NCBI RefSeq assembly: GCF_000282195.1
Contig: NZ_AKJT01000022.1
Span: forward strand, 124,001-188,000
DNA: 64,000 nt
Direction: 5' to 3'
From: Pseudomonas sp. GM18
GTDB taxonomy: Bacteria; Pseudomonadota; Gammaproteobacteria; Pseudomonadales; Pseudomonadaceae
The notes under the pieces were generated by a model. The model worked only from the letters and a program-made list of their open reading frames with translations. It made no database searches and was not told the origin of the DNA. Below, one piece after another: positions 1 through 9,271 of the stretch (position 1 is the stretch's first letter; each line of letters starts with the position of its first letter). The position numbers were made by a program, and so were the translations under genes.

Positions 1-533
1 GGATCTTCTTGTTCGAGCTCTATCATGCCGGGGGTGCCTCTGACCCGTGACTCTCATTGGTACTTCAGGTGAATAGCCGTCTTACGGCTCCGCACGCAAA
101 GTGCCTGCGCTCGGTCATGCTGCGTTAAAAACAGGCTCGGACGCTCATTTACTGCAGTAAACTCCGCGTCCTCGCCTGTTTTTGCCTTGCCTGACCTTCG
201 CTCGGCGACTTTGCGCACTGGAGCCTTGGAAAAACGATTCAGCCTCGAACATACTACGTTCGTCACGTTTTTCGTAAGGCGCCTAAAGGGAAACTCTGCG
301 AAATCGGCTGACAGATGCCAACGACGGTTTCGCACAGCCACCCCTTACAAACCGTTGCAACGTTGTGAGTATATCGGTCGATAGACTCCGAGACGACCGT
401 CCGGTTCTCATTTCGACCGTCAAATACGCGCCTCTATGTGCTTTTTCGAACAATTTGCTATCGTGCCGAACCTGCCCAAGCCTCCGCCAGCGTTGTTGAG
501 GTTGCAGATCCGACTATAAGAGAAGCCCTTGCC
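1..533. other. Non-coding stretch before the MFS gene
   Basis: I see no convincing gene here. Short open frames exist on both strands, but they run through the inverted repeat at 97-222 and have no Shine-Dalgarno support. The first ~50 bases could be downstream sequence of a gene outside the window. The last ~100 bases should hold the promoter of the MFS gene, but I cannot name -35/-10 boxes with confidence. Confidence 0.6.
97..222. repeat. Large imperfect inverted repeat (hairpin element)
   Basis: The core at 127-183 is an almost perfect palindrome. AAAAACAGGC (127-136) pairs with GCCTGTTTTT (174-183), GGACGC with GCGTCC, and the centre is TTTACTGCAGTAAA. Outside this, CGCAAAGT-like sequence near 97 is mirrored by ACTTTGCG near 209-216, so the arms extend to about 97-222. 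A transcript could form a hairpin of over 100 nt. It looks like a dispersed intergenic element of pseudomonads, but only one copy is visible here. Confidence 0.6.
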
Positions 534-1832
534 ATGACCACAGCGCCCTCGAGCATCGCGCAACCAGCCCAACCCGCACGTCCGCTGACCCGCAACGACT
601 ACAAGACTTTGTCGCTGTCTGCCTTGGGCGGTGCGCTGGAGTTTTACGACTTCATCATCTTTGTGTTCTTCGCCACAGTGGTCGGCAAACTGTTCTTCCC
701 CGCCGACATGCCCGAGTGGCTGCGCCTGATGCAGACATTCGGCATTTTCGCCGCCGGTTACCTGGCCCGGCCGCTGGGCGGCATCGTCATGGCGCATTTC
801 GGTGACCTGCTGGGACGCAAGAAGATGTTCACCCTGAGCATTTTCATGATGGCGGTGCCGACCCTGATCATGGGCTTGCTGCCGACTTATGCGCAGATAG
901 GCATGTGGGCGCCGATCCTGTTGCTGCTGATGCGGGTGATCCAGGGCGCAGCGATTGGCGGCGAAGTGCCGGGAGCGTGGGTATTCGTTTCCGAACACGT
1001 ACCGCAACGGCACATCGGTTATGCCTGCGGCACGCTGACCAGCGGTCTGACTGCCGGTATTCTGTTGGGCTCGTTGGTCGCCACCGCGATCAACAGCATC
1101 TATACGCCGGTGGAAGTGTCAGATTACGCCTGGCGGATCCCGTTCCTGCTGGGGGGCGTGTTTGGCCTGTTCTCGGTCTACCTGCGCCGCTGGCTGCACG
1201 AAACCCCGGTGTTTGCCGAACTGCAATTGCGTAAAGCCCTGGCCGAAGAAGTGCCGCTGCGCGCCGTGCTGCGTGACCATCGCGGTGCGATTCTGACTTC
1301 CATGCTGCTGACCTGGTTGCTGTCTGCCGGGATCATCGTGGTCATCCTCATGACCCCGACTGTACTGCAGACCGTTTACCACTTCGCGCCGACTACCGCG
1401 TTGCAGGCCAACAGCCTGGCCATCGTGTTCCTGAGCCTGGGCTGTGTGGCCTCCGGTGCATTGGCCGATCGCTTCGGCGCCGGTCGGGTGTTCGTATTCG
1501 GTAGCGCGTTGCTGCTGCTGACCTCGTGGACCTTCTATCACAGCCTGTTCAATCACCCCGACTGGCTGTTCCCGATGTACGCCCTGACCGGTTTGCTGGT
1601 CGGCACCATTGGTGCGGTGCCGTACGTGATGGTCAAAGCCTTCCCTGCGGTGGTGCGCTTCAGCGGCCTGTCGTTTTCCTACAACCTGGCCTACGCCATC
1701 TTCGGCGGCCTGACCCCTATGGTCGTCACCCTGCTGCTCAAGGAAAGCCCGATGGGGCCGGCCTATTACGTAGCGATTATTTGTGGGGTCGGGATTCTGG
1801 TGGGGGCGTATCTCTGGAGGAAAGGTCGCTAA
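534..1832 (+). CDS. MFS transporter, metabolite:H+ symporter type
   Basis: This is an inner-membrane transporter of the major facilitator superfamily, 432 residues, probably a proton symporter for a small organic solute. The N-terminal half has the MHS-type signature: 'GGALEFYDFIIF' in the first helix, then 'FGDLLGRKKMF' in the loop between helices 2 and 3. About twelve hydrophobic segments are visible. ATG 534 is preferred over an in-frame upstream start at 438, because the extra 32 residues are not MFS-like. A similar transporter sits beside pstS in P. aeruginosa, from memory. No Pho box is visible before it, and the substrate cannot be told from sequence. Confidence 0.9.
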   Translation: MTTAPSSIAQPAQPARPLTRNDYKTLSLSALGGALEFYDFIIFVFFATVVGKLFFPADMPEWLRLMQTFGIFAAGYLARPLGGIVMAHFGDLLGRKKMFTLSIFMMAVPTLIMGLLPTYAQIGMWAPILLLLMRVIQGAAIGGEVPGAWVFVSEHVPQRHIGYACGTLTSGLTAGILLGSLVATAINSIYTPVEVSDYAWRIPFLLGGVFGLFSVYLRRWLHETPVFAELQLRKALAEEVPLRAVLRDHRGAILTSMLLTWLLSAGIIVVILMTPTVLQTVYHFAPTTALQANSLAIVFLSLGCVASGALADRFGAGRVFVFGSALLLLTSWTFYHSLFNHPDWLFPMYALTGLLVGTIGAVPYVMVKAFPAVVRFSGLSFSYNLAYAIFGGLTPMVVTLLLKESPMGPAYYVAIICGVGILVGAYLWRKGR

Positions 1833-1842
1833 CCTTGTAACC

Positions 1843-1953
1843 GATCATTCCCACGCTTTGCGTGGGAATGCCGCCATGGACGCTCTGCGTCCGCTTTTGA
1901 ATGGGACGCAGAGCGTCCCGAGATGCATTCCCACGCAGAGCGTGGGAACGATC
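1843..1953. repeat. REP-like palindrome pair between the MFS gene and pstS
   Basis: Two nested inverted repeats are present. The outer arms, ATTCCCACGC...GCGTGGGAA, occur at both ends, and an inner hairpin is built from GGACGCTCTGCGTCC-like sequence. A close relative lies at 10238-10347 and a half copy at 62101-62153, so this is one repeat family. It lies after the MFS stop and before the pstS Pho box, where it could act as a transcript end. Confidence 0.8.
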
Positions 1954-1971
1954 TAAAAACCAAATACTGGC

Positions 1972-1989
1972 CTTTCATCCAATTGTCAT
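1972..1989 (+). promoter_or_regulatory. Pho box of pstS
   Basis: CTTTCAT (1972-1978), four bases, then TTGTCAT (1983-1989). These are two direct 7-base repeats close to the PhoB consensus CTGTCAT with the standard 4-base gap. A -10-like TAGAGT starts 10 bases downstream at 2000, the usual arrangement in which PhoB replaces -35 recognition. pstS starts at 2067. Confidence 0.85.
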
Positions 1990-2066
1990 ATTTCAGCCAT
2001 AGAGTGTTCACACGGCCTGCTGATACTTGGCCCCGACTTAACACACCTATCTGCTAGGAGTAAGGC

Positions 2067-3068
2067 ATGAAACTGAAGCGTTTGATGGCGGCAATGACTT
2101 TTGTCGCTGCTGGCGTTGCGACTGCCAACGCGGTTGCCGCTGTTGACCCTGCTATCCCGAGCTACACCAAGACCACTGGTGTGTCGGGCAACCTGTCCAG
2201 CGTCGGCTCCGATACCCTGGCCAACCTCATGACCCTGTGGGCTGAGAACTACAAAAAAGAATACCCGAACGTAAACATCCAGATTCAGGCCGCTGGCTCC
2301 GCCACCGCGCCACCTGCGCTGACTGAAGGCACCTCCAACCTGGGCCCGATGAGCCGCAAGATGAAGGACACCGAACTGGCAGCCTTCGAGCAGAAGTACG
2401 GCTACAAGCCAACCGCTATCCCGGTGGCCGTGGACGCCCTGGCTGTATTCGTACACAAGGACAACCCGATCCAGCACCTGACCATGGAACAGGTTGACGC
2501 GATCTTCTCGTCCACCCGTCTGTGCGGCGCCAAAACTGACGTGAAAACCTGGGGCGACCTGGGTGTGACCGGTGACCTGGCCAACAAGCCAGTACAACTG
2601 TTCGGTCGTAACTCGGTATCCGGCACTTATGGCTACTTCAAAGAAGAAGCCCTGTGCAAAGGCGACTACAAGCCAAACGTCAACGAACAACCAGGCTCGG
2701 CTTCGGTCGTGCAGTCGATCAGTTCCTCGCTGAACGGCATCGGTTACTCGGGCATCGGCTACAAGACCGCCAGCGTGAAGACCGTGGCCCTGTCCAAGAA
2801 AGGCAGCACTGAATTCATCGAAGACACCGAAGAAAACGCCCTGAACGGTAAATACCCGCTGTCGCGTTTCCTCTACGTATACGTCAACAAGGCCCCGAAC
2901 AAGCCTCTGGCCCCGCTGGAAGCCGAGTTCGTGAAACTGGTTCTGTCCAAACAGGGCCAGGAGGTTGTAGTGAAAGACGGCTACATCCCACTGCCAGCCA
3001 AGGTTGCTGCAAAAGCACTGGCTGACCTGGGTCTGGCGGAAGGCGGCGCTGAAGTCGCAAAAAAGTAA
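2067..3068 (+). CDS. pstS: Phosphate ABC transporter, periplasmic phosphate-binding protein
   Basis: PstS captures inorganic phosphate in the periplasm and hands it to PstCAB. The protein has 333 residues. A signal peptide is visible at residues 1-24 (Lys-rich start, hydrophobic core, ending 'ANAVA'). The mature part shows the PstS pattern '[13 protein letters not shown]', '[14 protein letters not shown]' and '[13 protein letters not shown]', which line the phosphate site in this family. A strong Shine-Dalgarno 'AGGAG' lies before ATG 2067. A Pho box at 1972-1989 indicates PhoB control. Palindromes at 3077-3195 separate it from pstC, which has its own Pho box, so pstS can be expressed at a different level from the membrane parts. 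Confidence 0.97.
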   Translation: MKLKRLMAAMTFVAAGVATANAVAAVDPAIPSYTKTTGVSGNLSSVGSDTLANLMTLWAENYKKEYPNVNIQIQAAGSATAPPALTEGTSNLGPMSRKMKDTELAAFEQKYGYKPTAIPVAVDALAVFVHKDNPIQHLTMEQVDAIFSSTRLCGAKTDVKTWGDLGVTGDLANKPVQLFGRNSVSGTYGYFKEEALCKGDYKPNVNEQPGSASVVQSISSSLNGIGYSGIGYKTASVKTVALSKKGSTEFIEDTEENALNGKYPLSRFLYVYVNKAPNKPLAPLEAEFVKLVLSKQGQEVVVKDGYIPLPAKVAAKALADLGLAEGGAEVAKK

Positions 3069-3076
3069 AACCCTAG

Positions 3077-3195
3077 GTCCGGGGTGAACCCGGACCTGTA
3101 GGAGCTGTCGAGTGAAACGAGGCTGCGATCTTTTGATCTGGCTTCCAACTGCAAGATCAAAAGATCGCAGCCTCGGTTTCCTCGACAGCTCCTAC
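3077..3195. repeat. Hairpins between pstS and pstC
   Basis: Two elements follow pstS. GTCCGGG/CCCGGAC (3077-3095) is a short stable hairpin without a T tract. Then 3096-3195 is a long REP-like inverted repeat whose arms are GTAGGAGCTGTCGAG... and its complement, with an inner GATCAAAAGATC-type arm. Related half copies occur at 15469-15500 and 62025-62066. They probably protect the pstS mRNA end or separate its expression from pstC. Confidence 0.75.
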
Positions 3196-3257
3196 GCCCT
3201 CCAAATTTCCGATCCACTGCCAGTTTCCACCGGCGGCGGATTTGTTGCGTCACTGCA

Positions 3258-3275
3258 TTGTCATCTTTCTGTCAT
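3258..3275 (+). promoter_or_regulatory. Pho box of pstCAB-phoU
   Basis: TTGTCAT (3258-3264), CTTT, CTGTCAT (3269-3275): a near-perfect PhoB site of two 7-base direct repeats with a 4-base gap. A weak -10-like TAGGGT lies at 3286-3291. Transcripts from this promoter would start very close to the pstC start codon. Confidence 0.85.
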
Positions 3276-3297
3276 ACAGGATCGCTAGGGTGTGCGC

Positions 3298-5580
3298 ATG
3301 AATGATCTGGCCAACTCCACCATGACTACAAATCCCCCCAAGCGAATTGACTTCAATACGCCTGAGCTGCACCGCAAGCGCCGTATTCGTGCGCTGAAAG
3401 ATCGCCTGACACGCTGGTACGTCCTCGTCGGCGGCCTCGCCGTGCTGGGCGCGATCACCTTGATCTTCTTCTTCCTCGGTTATGTTGTCGCGCCGCTGTT
3501 CCAGGGGGCCGACCTGACCGCCAAAGACGCCATCACGCCCGCCTGGATGCAAGACGCCGGCAAGCCGCTGATGATCTCCCTTGAAGAACAGAATCAGGTC
3601 GCCATGCGGGTTTCCGACAAGGGCCAGGCGTTGTTCTTTGATATCGACAGCGGCGCCGAGCTGCGCCGGGTCGACCTGCCGATTCCGGCCGGCACCAGCG
3701 TGACCTCCATCGGTGAAGATCAGCCCGGCCATCCATTGGTCGCAGTGGGGTTGTCCAACGGTCAGGTCCTGGTGTTCCGCCACACCTATAAAGTCAGCTA
3801 CCCGGACGGCAAGAAAACCATCTCGCCGGCCATCGAATACCCGTACGGTGAAACGCCAATCGTGCTGAACGAAGCGGGCGGCGCGCTGGAGCACGTCAGC
3901 CTCAACGCCACCGATTCGACCCTGCTGCTGGCCGGCTCCACCGGTGCGCAACTGCATGTCATCTCGCTGAGCAGCGAAGAAAACATGATGACCGGCGAAG
4001 TCACCAACGAGCAGAAGCGCATTGACCTGCCACAAATGACCGAGCCGGTGAAGAACATCTTCGTCGACCCGCGTCAGCAGTGGCTGTACGTGGTCAACGG
4101 TCGCGCTCAAGCCGATGTGTTCAGCCTGCGCGACAAGAGTCTCAACGGTCGCTACAAATTGCTCGAAAACGCCGATGCCGAGATTACCGCCAGCACCCAG
4201 TTGGTGGGCGGTATCTCATTGATCCTCGGCGACTCCAAGGGCGGTCTCGCCCAGTGGTTCATGGCTCGTGATCACGATGGCGAACTGCGCCTGAAGCAAA
4301 TCCGCACGTTCCAGATGGGCGCTGCGCCGATTGTTGAAATCACCGCCGAAGAACGTCGCAAAGGCTTCGTTGCCCTTGATGCATCCGGCAAGCTCGGCGT
4401 GTTCCACAGCACCGCGCACCGCACGTTGCTGGTGGATCAGGTGGTCGAGGGCCAAGGCCTGTTCGGCCTGTCGCCACGGGCCAACCGCGTGATCGTGGAG
4501 CAGGGTGGCAAGCTGCAACCGTTGCTGCTCGACAACCCGCACCCGGAAGTTTCCTGGAGCGCATTGTGGAGCAAGGTCTGGTACGAGAACTACGACGAGC
4601 CTAAATACGTCTGGCAATCGACTGCCGCCAACACCGACTTCGAACCCAAGCTGAGTCTCTCGCCGCTGACCTTCGGTACCCTGAAAGCTGCGTTCTACGC
4701 CATGCTGCTGGCCGCGCCGCTGGCTGTCGCTGCTGCGATCTACACCGCGTATTTCATGGCCCCGGGCATGCGTCGCAAGGTCAAGCCGGTGATCGAACTG
4801 ATGGAAGCGATGCCGACGGTGATCCTCGGCTTCTTCGCCGGCCTGTTCCTCGCACCGTATGTAGAAGGGCATTTGCCGGGCATCTTCAGCCTGCTGATGC
4901 TCCTGCCGATCGGCATTCTGGTGGCGGGTTTCGTCTTCAGCCGCCTGCCTGAGTCCATCCGCCTGAAAGTGCCGGACGGCTGGGAAAGCGCGATCCTGAT
5001 TCCAGTGATCCTGTTCGTGGGCTGGCTGTCGCTGTACATGAGCCCGTACATGGAAACCTGGTTCTTCGGCGGCGACATGCGCATGTGGATCTCCCACGAC
5101 CTGGGCATCACCTACGACCAGCGCAACGCTCTGGTGGTCGGCCTGGCCATGGGTTTCGCGGTCATCCCGAACATCTACTCCATTGCCGAAGACGCCGTGT
5201 TCAGCGTGCCGCGCGGCCTGACCCTCGGTTCCCTGGCCCTCGGCGCCACGCCGTGGCAGACCATGACTCGCGTGGTGATCCTTACCGCCAGCCCGGGCAT
5301 CTTCTCGGCGCTGATGATCGGCATGGGCCGCGCAGTCGGTGAAACCATGATCGTGCTGATGGCCACCGGTAACACCCCGGTCATGGAAATGAACCTGTTC
5401 GAAGGCCTGCGCACATTGGCAGCCAACGTCGCAGTGGAAATGCCCGAATCGGAAGTCGGCGGCAGCCACTACCGCGTGCTGTTCCTCTCGGCGCTGGTGC
5501 TGCTGCTGTTCACCTTCATCATGAACACCCTCGCGGAACTGATTCGTCAGCGTCTGCGCAAGAAATACTCGTCGCTTTAA
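3298..5580 (+). CDS. pstC: Phosphate ABC transporter permease PstC (long form)
   Basis: This is one of the two membrane channel subunits of the phosphate importer. It has 760 residues, more than twice the size of E. coli PstC (about 319). One membrane helix at ~40-65 is followed by ~370 residues of periplasmic sequence rich in short beta-type repeats, then the ABC permease domain at ~450-755. The permease coupling motif is seen in 'GSLALGATPWQTMTRVVI' and 'GRAVGETMIVLMA'. The long insert is usual in pseudomonads. ATG 3298 is chosen over GTG 3292 and ATG 3322. If transcription starts at the -10 at 3286-3291, the message is nearly leaderless. pstA follows 15 bases later. Confidence 0.93.
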   Translation: MNDLANSTMTTNPPKRIDFNTPELHRKRRIRALKDRLTRWYVLVGGLAVLGAITLIFFFLGYVVAPLFQGADLTAKDAITPAWMQDAGKPLMISLEEQNQVAMRVSDKGQALFFDIDSGAELRRVDLPIPAGTSVTSIGEDQPGHPLVAVGLSNGQVLVFRHTYKVSYPDGKKTISPAIEYPYGETPIVLNEAGGALEHVSLNATDSTLLLAGSTGAQLHVISLSSEENMMTGEVTNEQKRIDLPQMTEPVKNIFVDPRQQWLYVVNGRAQADVFSLRDKSLNGRYKLLENADAEITASTQLVGGISLILGDSKGGLAQWFMARDHDGELRLKQIRTFQMGAAPIVEITAEERRKGFVALDASGKLGVFHSTAHRTLLVDQVVEGQGLFGLSPRANRVIVEQGGKLQPLLLDNPHPEVSWSALWSKVWYENYDEPKYVWQSTAANTDFEPKLSLSPLTFGTLKAAFYAMLLAAPLAVAAAIYTAYFMAPGMRRKVKPVIELMEAMPTVILGFFAGLFLAPYVEGHLPGIFSLLMLLPIGILVAGFVFSRLPESIRLKVPDGWESAILIPVILFVGWLSLYMSPYMETWFFGGDMRMWISHDLGITYDQRNALVVGLAMGFAVIPNIYSIAEDAVFSVPRGLTLGSLALGATPWQTMTRVVILTASPGIFSALMIGMGRAVGETMIVLMATGNTPVMEMNLFEGLRTLAANVAVEMPESEVGGSHYRVLFLSALVLLLFTFIMNTLAELIRQRLRKKYSSL

Positions 5581-5595
5581 GAAAGGTAGAAGTCT

Positions 5596-7266
5596 GTGAA
5601 ACAGAACTCCCTGAATGGATGGTTCAAGAGCGGCGCCCCCGGCGTCTGGATCAGCGGTGGCGCGGTGTCCATTGCGGTCATCATGACCATTGGCCTGCTG
5701 GCGGTGATTGCCGTGCGCGGTCTGGGTCACTTCTGGCCGGCGGACCTGGTCCACGCCAGTTATGACGTGCCGGGCCAGGCCAATCACCTGGTCATCGGCG
5801 AAGTGGTGCAGAAGGAAGAAGTGCCACGCGAGCGCCTGAAAACCGCTGGCCTGCCGGTGCCCGATCAGGGCCCGGAGTTCATGACCCGCGAGCTGATCAA
5901 GGTCGGCAACCGCGATCTGAACGGTACTGACTTCACCTGGATTGTCGGCGAGTGGCTGACTAACCAGAAAACCCCGCCAGAGCTGATGACCATCGAGCGT
6001 CGCGAGTGGGGCAACTTCTACGGCTACCTGGTCAACGTCAAACAGGATGGCAAGGTCATCGCTGAAGGCGAGGCCGCATGGCCTGAGTTGCAGGCCCGTG
6101 TCGATCGCGTCAACCAGCTGGCCGGGCAGCTCAAGAGCCTGGAAAAAACCGACATCGGCGCGATCAACGCAGGCCTTGAACGTGTGCGCCTGCACGGTCG
6201 CAAACTGGAACTGGCCGGCCGTCTCGACGCTGCGGCGCAAGCGGACCTGGAGTCCGAGCGCGCTGAGTTGAATGCCCGTTATCAGGAAATCGAAGCGCGC
6301 CTGAACGACCTGCACGCGCAGTTCAACCGCGACAGCCTGACGGCTCGTGACGCGAACGGTAAAGAGGTCGAGATCGGCATCGGTAAAGTGGTTCACGCCT
6401 ATCAACCGAACGCCATGAGCACCTTCACCAAGATCGGTTTCTACTTCAGCAAGGTCTGGGAATTCCTCAGCGACGACCCGCGTGAAGCCAACACCGAAGG
6501 CGGGATTTTCCCGGCGATTTTCGGCACCGTGATGATGACCCTGATCATGGCAATGATCGTGACGCCATTCGGCGTGCTGGCGGCGGTGTACCTGCGTGAA
6601 TACGCCAAGCAGAACACCCTGACCCGAGTGATCCGCATTGCGGTGAACAACCTGGCGGGTGTTCCGGCGATCGTTTACGGCGTGTTCGGCCTGGGCTTCT
6701 TCGTCTATGTACTGGGCGGCTCGGTCGACCGGTTGTTCTTCCCTGAAGCACTGCCGGCGCCGACCTTCGGTACGCCGGGCCTGCTCTGGGCCTCGCTGAC
6801 CCTGGCGTTGCTGGCGGTGCCGGTGGTGATCGTGGCCACCGAAGAAGGCCTGGCGCGGATTCCTCGTACCGTGCGCGAAGGCTCGTTGGCCCTCGGCGCG
6901 ACCAAGGCCGAAACCTTGTGGAAAATCGTGCTGCCGATGGCCAGCCCGGCCATGATGACCGGCATGATCCTCGCCGTGGCCCGCGCCGCCGGTGAAGTGG
7001 CGCCGCTGATGCTGGTGGGTGTGGTGAAACTGGCACCGTCGCTGCCGCTGGATGGCAACTACCCGTACCTGCACCTGGACCAGAAAATCATGCACCTGGG
7101 CTTCCACATTTATGACGTCGGCTTCCAGAGCCCGAACGTCGAAGCCGCTCGGCCGCTGGTGTACGCCACGGCGCTGCTGCTGGTGCTGGTGATCGCGACA
7201 TTGAACCTGTCGGCCGTTTATATCCGTAACCACCTGCGCGAGAAGTACAAGGCGCTGGATAGCTGA
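5596..7266 (+). CDS. pstA: Phosphate ABC transporter permease PstA (long form)
   Basis: This is the second membrane subunit of the phosphate importer, pairing with PstC. It has 556 residues against ~296 in E. coli. A first helix lies at ~17-40, then ~250 periplasmic residues including a likely coiled coil at ~165-240 (many E/L/R heptads), then the permease domain at ~300-550 with the coupling motif 'EGSLALGATKAETLWKIVLP'. The start is GTG 5596 with AAGAAAGG upstream. It lies 15 bases after pstC, so the two are co-transcribed. A palindrome at 7280-7349 follows before pstB. Confidence 0.93.
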   Translation: MKQNSLNGWFKSGAPGVWISGGAVSIAVIMTIGLLAVIAVRGLGHFWPADLVHASYDVPGQANHLVIGEVVQKEEVPRERLKTAGLPVPDQGPEFMTRELIKVGNRDLNGTDFTWIVGEWLTNQKTPPELMTIERREWGNFYGYLVNVKQDGKVIAEGEAAWPELQARVDRVNQLAGQLKSLEKTDIGAINAGLERVRLHGRKLELAGRLDAAAQADLESERAELNARYQEIEARLNDLHAQFNRDSLTARDANGKEVEIGIGKVVHAYQPNAMSTFTKIGFYFSKVWEFLSDDPREANTEGGIFPAIFGTVMMTLIMAMIVTPFGVLAAVYLREYAKQNTLTRVIRIAVNNLAGVPAIVYGVFGLGFFVYVLGGSVDRLFFPEALPAPTFGTPGLLWASLTLALLAVPVVIVATEEGLARIPRTVREGSLALGATKAETLWKIVLPMASPAMMTGMILAVARAAGEVAPLMLVGVVKLAPSLPLDGNYPYLHLDQKIMHLGFHIYDVGFQSPNVEAARPLVYATALLLVLVIATLNLSAVYIRNHLREKYKALDS

Positions 7267-7279
7267 TTACTGCCGCTCT

Positions 7280-7349
7280 CTGTAGGAGCCAGGCTTGCCG
7301 GCGAACGTGATTTCAAGGACGCCTTCGCCGGCAAGCCTGGCTCCTACAG
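7280..7349. repeat. REP-like palindrome between pstA and pstB
   Basis: CTGTAGGAGCCAGGCTTGCC at the left is mirrored at the right (GGCAAGCCTGGCTCCTACAG), with a short spacer. This is the common 'GTAGGAGC...GCTCCTAC' palindrome type of fluorescent pseudomonads. Inside a transcript it could stabilise the upstream pstCA part or reduce read-through into pstB-phoU. Confidence 0.8.
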
Positions 7350-7424
7350 AACGGCGATACCGCTGGCCCATCTTGTGAGGCCAGCGGCTCACTGAACCGA
7401 ATTTGTTAGCACAGGGAGCCTCCC

Positions 7425-8258
7425 ATGCAGCACGAAGCACACACTCACGGCATCAACATGTCGGCCTTGGGCCGCGACAAACAGAGCCTGAGTCTCGAAC
7501 AGGAAACCGTGGCCATCGAAGTGCCGGGGTTGAGCCTGTTCTACGGCGAAAAACAAGCGCTGTACGACGTCAGCATGAACATCCCGAAACAGCGCGTGAC
7601 TGCCTTCATCGGCCCGTCCGGCTGCGGCAAGTCCACGCTGCTGCGCACTTTCAACCGCATGAACGACTTGGTGGACGGCTGCCGCGTCGAAGGCGCGATC
7701 AACCTCTACGGCAACAACATCTACCGCAAGGGCGAGGACGTGGCTGAGCTGCGTCGCCGGGTCGGCATGGTGTTCCAGAAGCCCAACCCATTCCCGAAAA
7801 CCATCTATGAAAACGTGGTTTACGGCCTGCGCATCCAAGGCATCAACAAGAAGCGCATCCTCGACGAAGCCGTCGAGTGGGCGTTGAAAGGCGCGGCGCT
7901 GTGGGATGAAGTCAAGGATCGTCTGCACGAATCAGCACTCGGTCTGTCCGGCGGTCAGCAGCAACGTCTGGTGATTGCCCGCACCATCGCCGTGGAGCCG
8001 GAAGTGCTGCTGCTCGACGAACCGTGCTCGGCACTCGACCCGATCTCCACACTGAAAGTCGAAGAGCTGATCTACGAACTGAAATCCAAGTTCACCATTG
8101 TTATCGTGACCCACAACATGCAACAGGCCGCGCGGGTTTCCGACTACACGGCGTTCATGTATATGGGCAAACTGGTGGAGTTCGGCGACACCGACACCCT
8201 GTTCACCAATCCGGCGAAGAAGCAGACCGAAGACTACATCACCGGTCGTTACGGCTAG
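7425..8258 (+). CDS. pstB: Phosphate ABC transporter ATPase PstB
   Basis: This cytoplasmic ATPase powers phosphate import through PstC/PstA. It has 277 residues. Walker A 'GPSGCGKST' starts at residue 63, the ABC signature 'LSGGQQQR' at ~174, Walker B 'LLLDEP' at ~195, and the H-loop is in 'IVTHNMQQA'. The Q-loop is in 'VFQKPNPFP', typical of PstB. A good Shine-Dalgarno (CAGGGAG) precedes ATG 7425. The N-terminal ~25 residues before the ABC fold are an extension common in pseudomonads. phoU follows 71 bases later. Confidence 0.97.
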   Translation: MQHEAHTHGINMSALGRDKQSLSLEQETVAIEVPGLSLFYGEKQALYDVSMNIPKQRVTAFIGPSGCGKSTLLRTFNRMNDLVDGCRVEGAINLYGNNIYRKGEDVAELRRRVGMVFQKPNPFPKTIYENVVYGLRIQGINKKRILDEAVEWALKGAALWDEVKDRLHESALGLSGGQQQRLVIARTIAVEPEVLLLDEPCSALDPISTLKVEELIYELKSKFTIVIVTHNMQQAARVSDYTAFMYMGKLVEFGDTDTLFTNPAKKQTEDYITGRYG

Positions 8259-8329
8259 TAAGCGGTTGTTGCTTAATGAACTGACGCTGCGGTCCACCGC
8301 ACCTTACCGGACGCTCCAAGGACGCCAAC

Positions 8330-9091
8330 ATGATTAGTAAAGAAGGCCTTACCCATCACATCTCCCAGCAGTTCAACGCTGAGCTCGAGGAAGTGCGCAG
8401 CCACCTCCTGGCCATGGGCGGGCTGGTCGAGAAGCAGGTCAACGACGCGGTCACCGCGCTGATCGAGGCCGACTCCGGCCTGGCCCAGCAAGTGCGCGAG
8501 GTCGACGACCAGATCAACCAGATGGAACGCAACATCGACGAAGAATGCCTGCGCATTCTGGCCCGTCGTCAGCCGGCGGCGTCGGACTTGCGTCTGATCA
8601 TCAGCATCTCCAAATCGGTGATCGATCTCGAGCGTATCGGCGACGAAGCCACCAAGATCGCCCGTCGCGCCATTCAGTTGTGCGAAGAGGGCGAAGCGCC
8701 GCGCGGTTACGTCGAGGTTCGCCACATCGGCGACCAGGTGCGCAACATGGTCCGCGATGCACTGGACGCGTTTGCTCGCTTTGACGCCGACCTGGCGCTG
8801 TCGGTGGCGCAGTACGACAAGATCATCGATCGCGAATACAAGACTGCGCTACGCGAACTGGCCACTTACATGATGGAAGATCCGCGCTCTATCTCGCGGG
8901 TCTTGAGTATTATCTGGGTGCTGCGTTCCCTTGAACGAATCGGCGACCACGCGCGCAATATCTCGGAACTGGTGATTTACCTGGTGCGCGGCACCGACGT
9001 GCGTCACCTGGGCCTCAAGCGCATGAAGGAAGAAGTGGAAGGCACAAGTGCCGAAACCGCTAATGTTCCAGACAAAGCTGACGATAAGTAG
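8330..9091 (+). CDS. phoU: Phosphate signalling regulator PhoU
   Basis: PhoU links the PstSCAB transporter to the PhoR kinase and keeps the Pho regulon off when phosphate is plentiful. It has 253 residues, all-helical, with two PhoU repeats (~20-110 and ~125-215). The family metal-binding pattern is visible in 'SKSVIDLERIGDEA' and 'LRSLERIGDHARNI' (E/D..G D repeats). It ends the operon; a strong terminator lies at 9110-9138. PhoR and PhoB, its signalling partners, are encoded 4-6 kb downstream on the other strand. Confidence 0.96.
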   Translation: MISKEGLTHHISQQFNAELEEVRSHLLAMGGLVEKQVNDAVTALIEADSGLAQQVREVDDQINQMERNIDEECLRILARRQPAASDLRLIISISKSVIDLERIGDEATKIARRAIQLCEEGEAPRGYVEVRHIGDQVRNMVRDALDAFARFDADLALSVAQYDKIIDREYKTALRELATYMMEDPRSISRVLSIIWVLRSLERIGDHARNISELVIYLVRGTDVRHLGLKRMKEEVEGTSAETANVPDKADDK

Positions 9092-9109
9092 GGTTGCCCC
9101 TAGGAAAGC

Positions 9110-9138
9110 GCCCGGCCCTTTGGCCGGGCTTTTTTTTT
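9110..9138 (+). terminator. Rho-independent terminator after phoU
   Basis: GCCCGGCC (9110-9117), CTTT, GGCCGGGC (9122-9129), followed by nine T. A textbook intrinsic terminator that closes the pst-phoU operon. Confidence 0.95.
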
Positions 9139-9271
9139 GTGTGGCTTTCGAATTGAAAAACCGAATAGAAAAGCAGCACCCGCGAACGAAAAGTCCCGGC
9201 GTGACTGAAGAGTTTTGGCAAAGTGCCATCAGCCAGCGTTATGCTTGCCGGGATTTTTAAAGGGGTGTTGG

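Noticed and set aside
4216..7233. Very long open frame on the minus strand across pstC/pstA (about 1000 codons)
   Set aside because: It lies opposite two certain genes, has a His/Gln/Arg-rich product of the kind produced by the reverse frame of GC-rich genes, and shows no domain.
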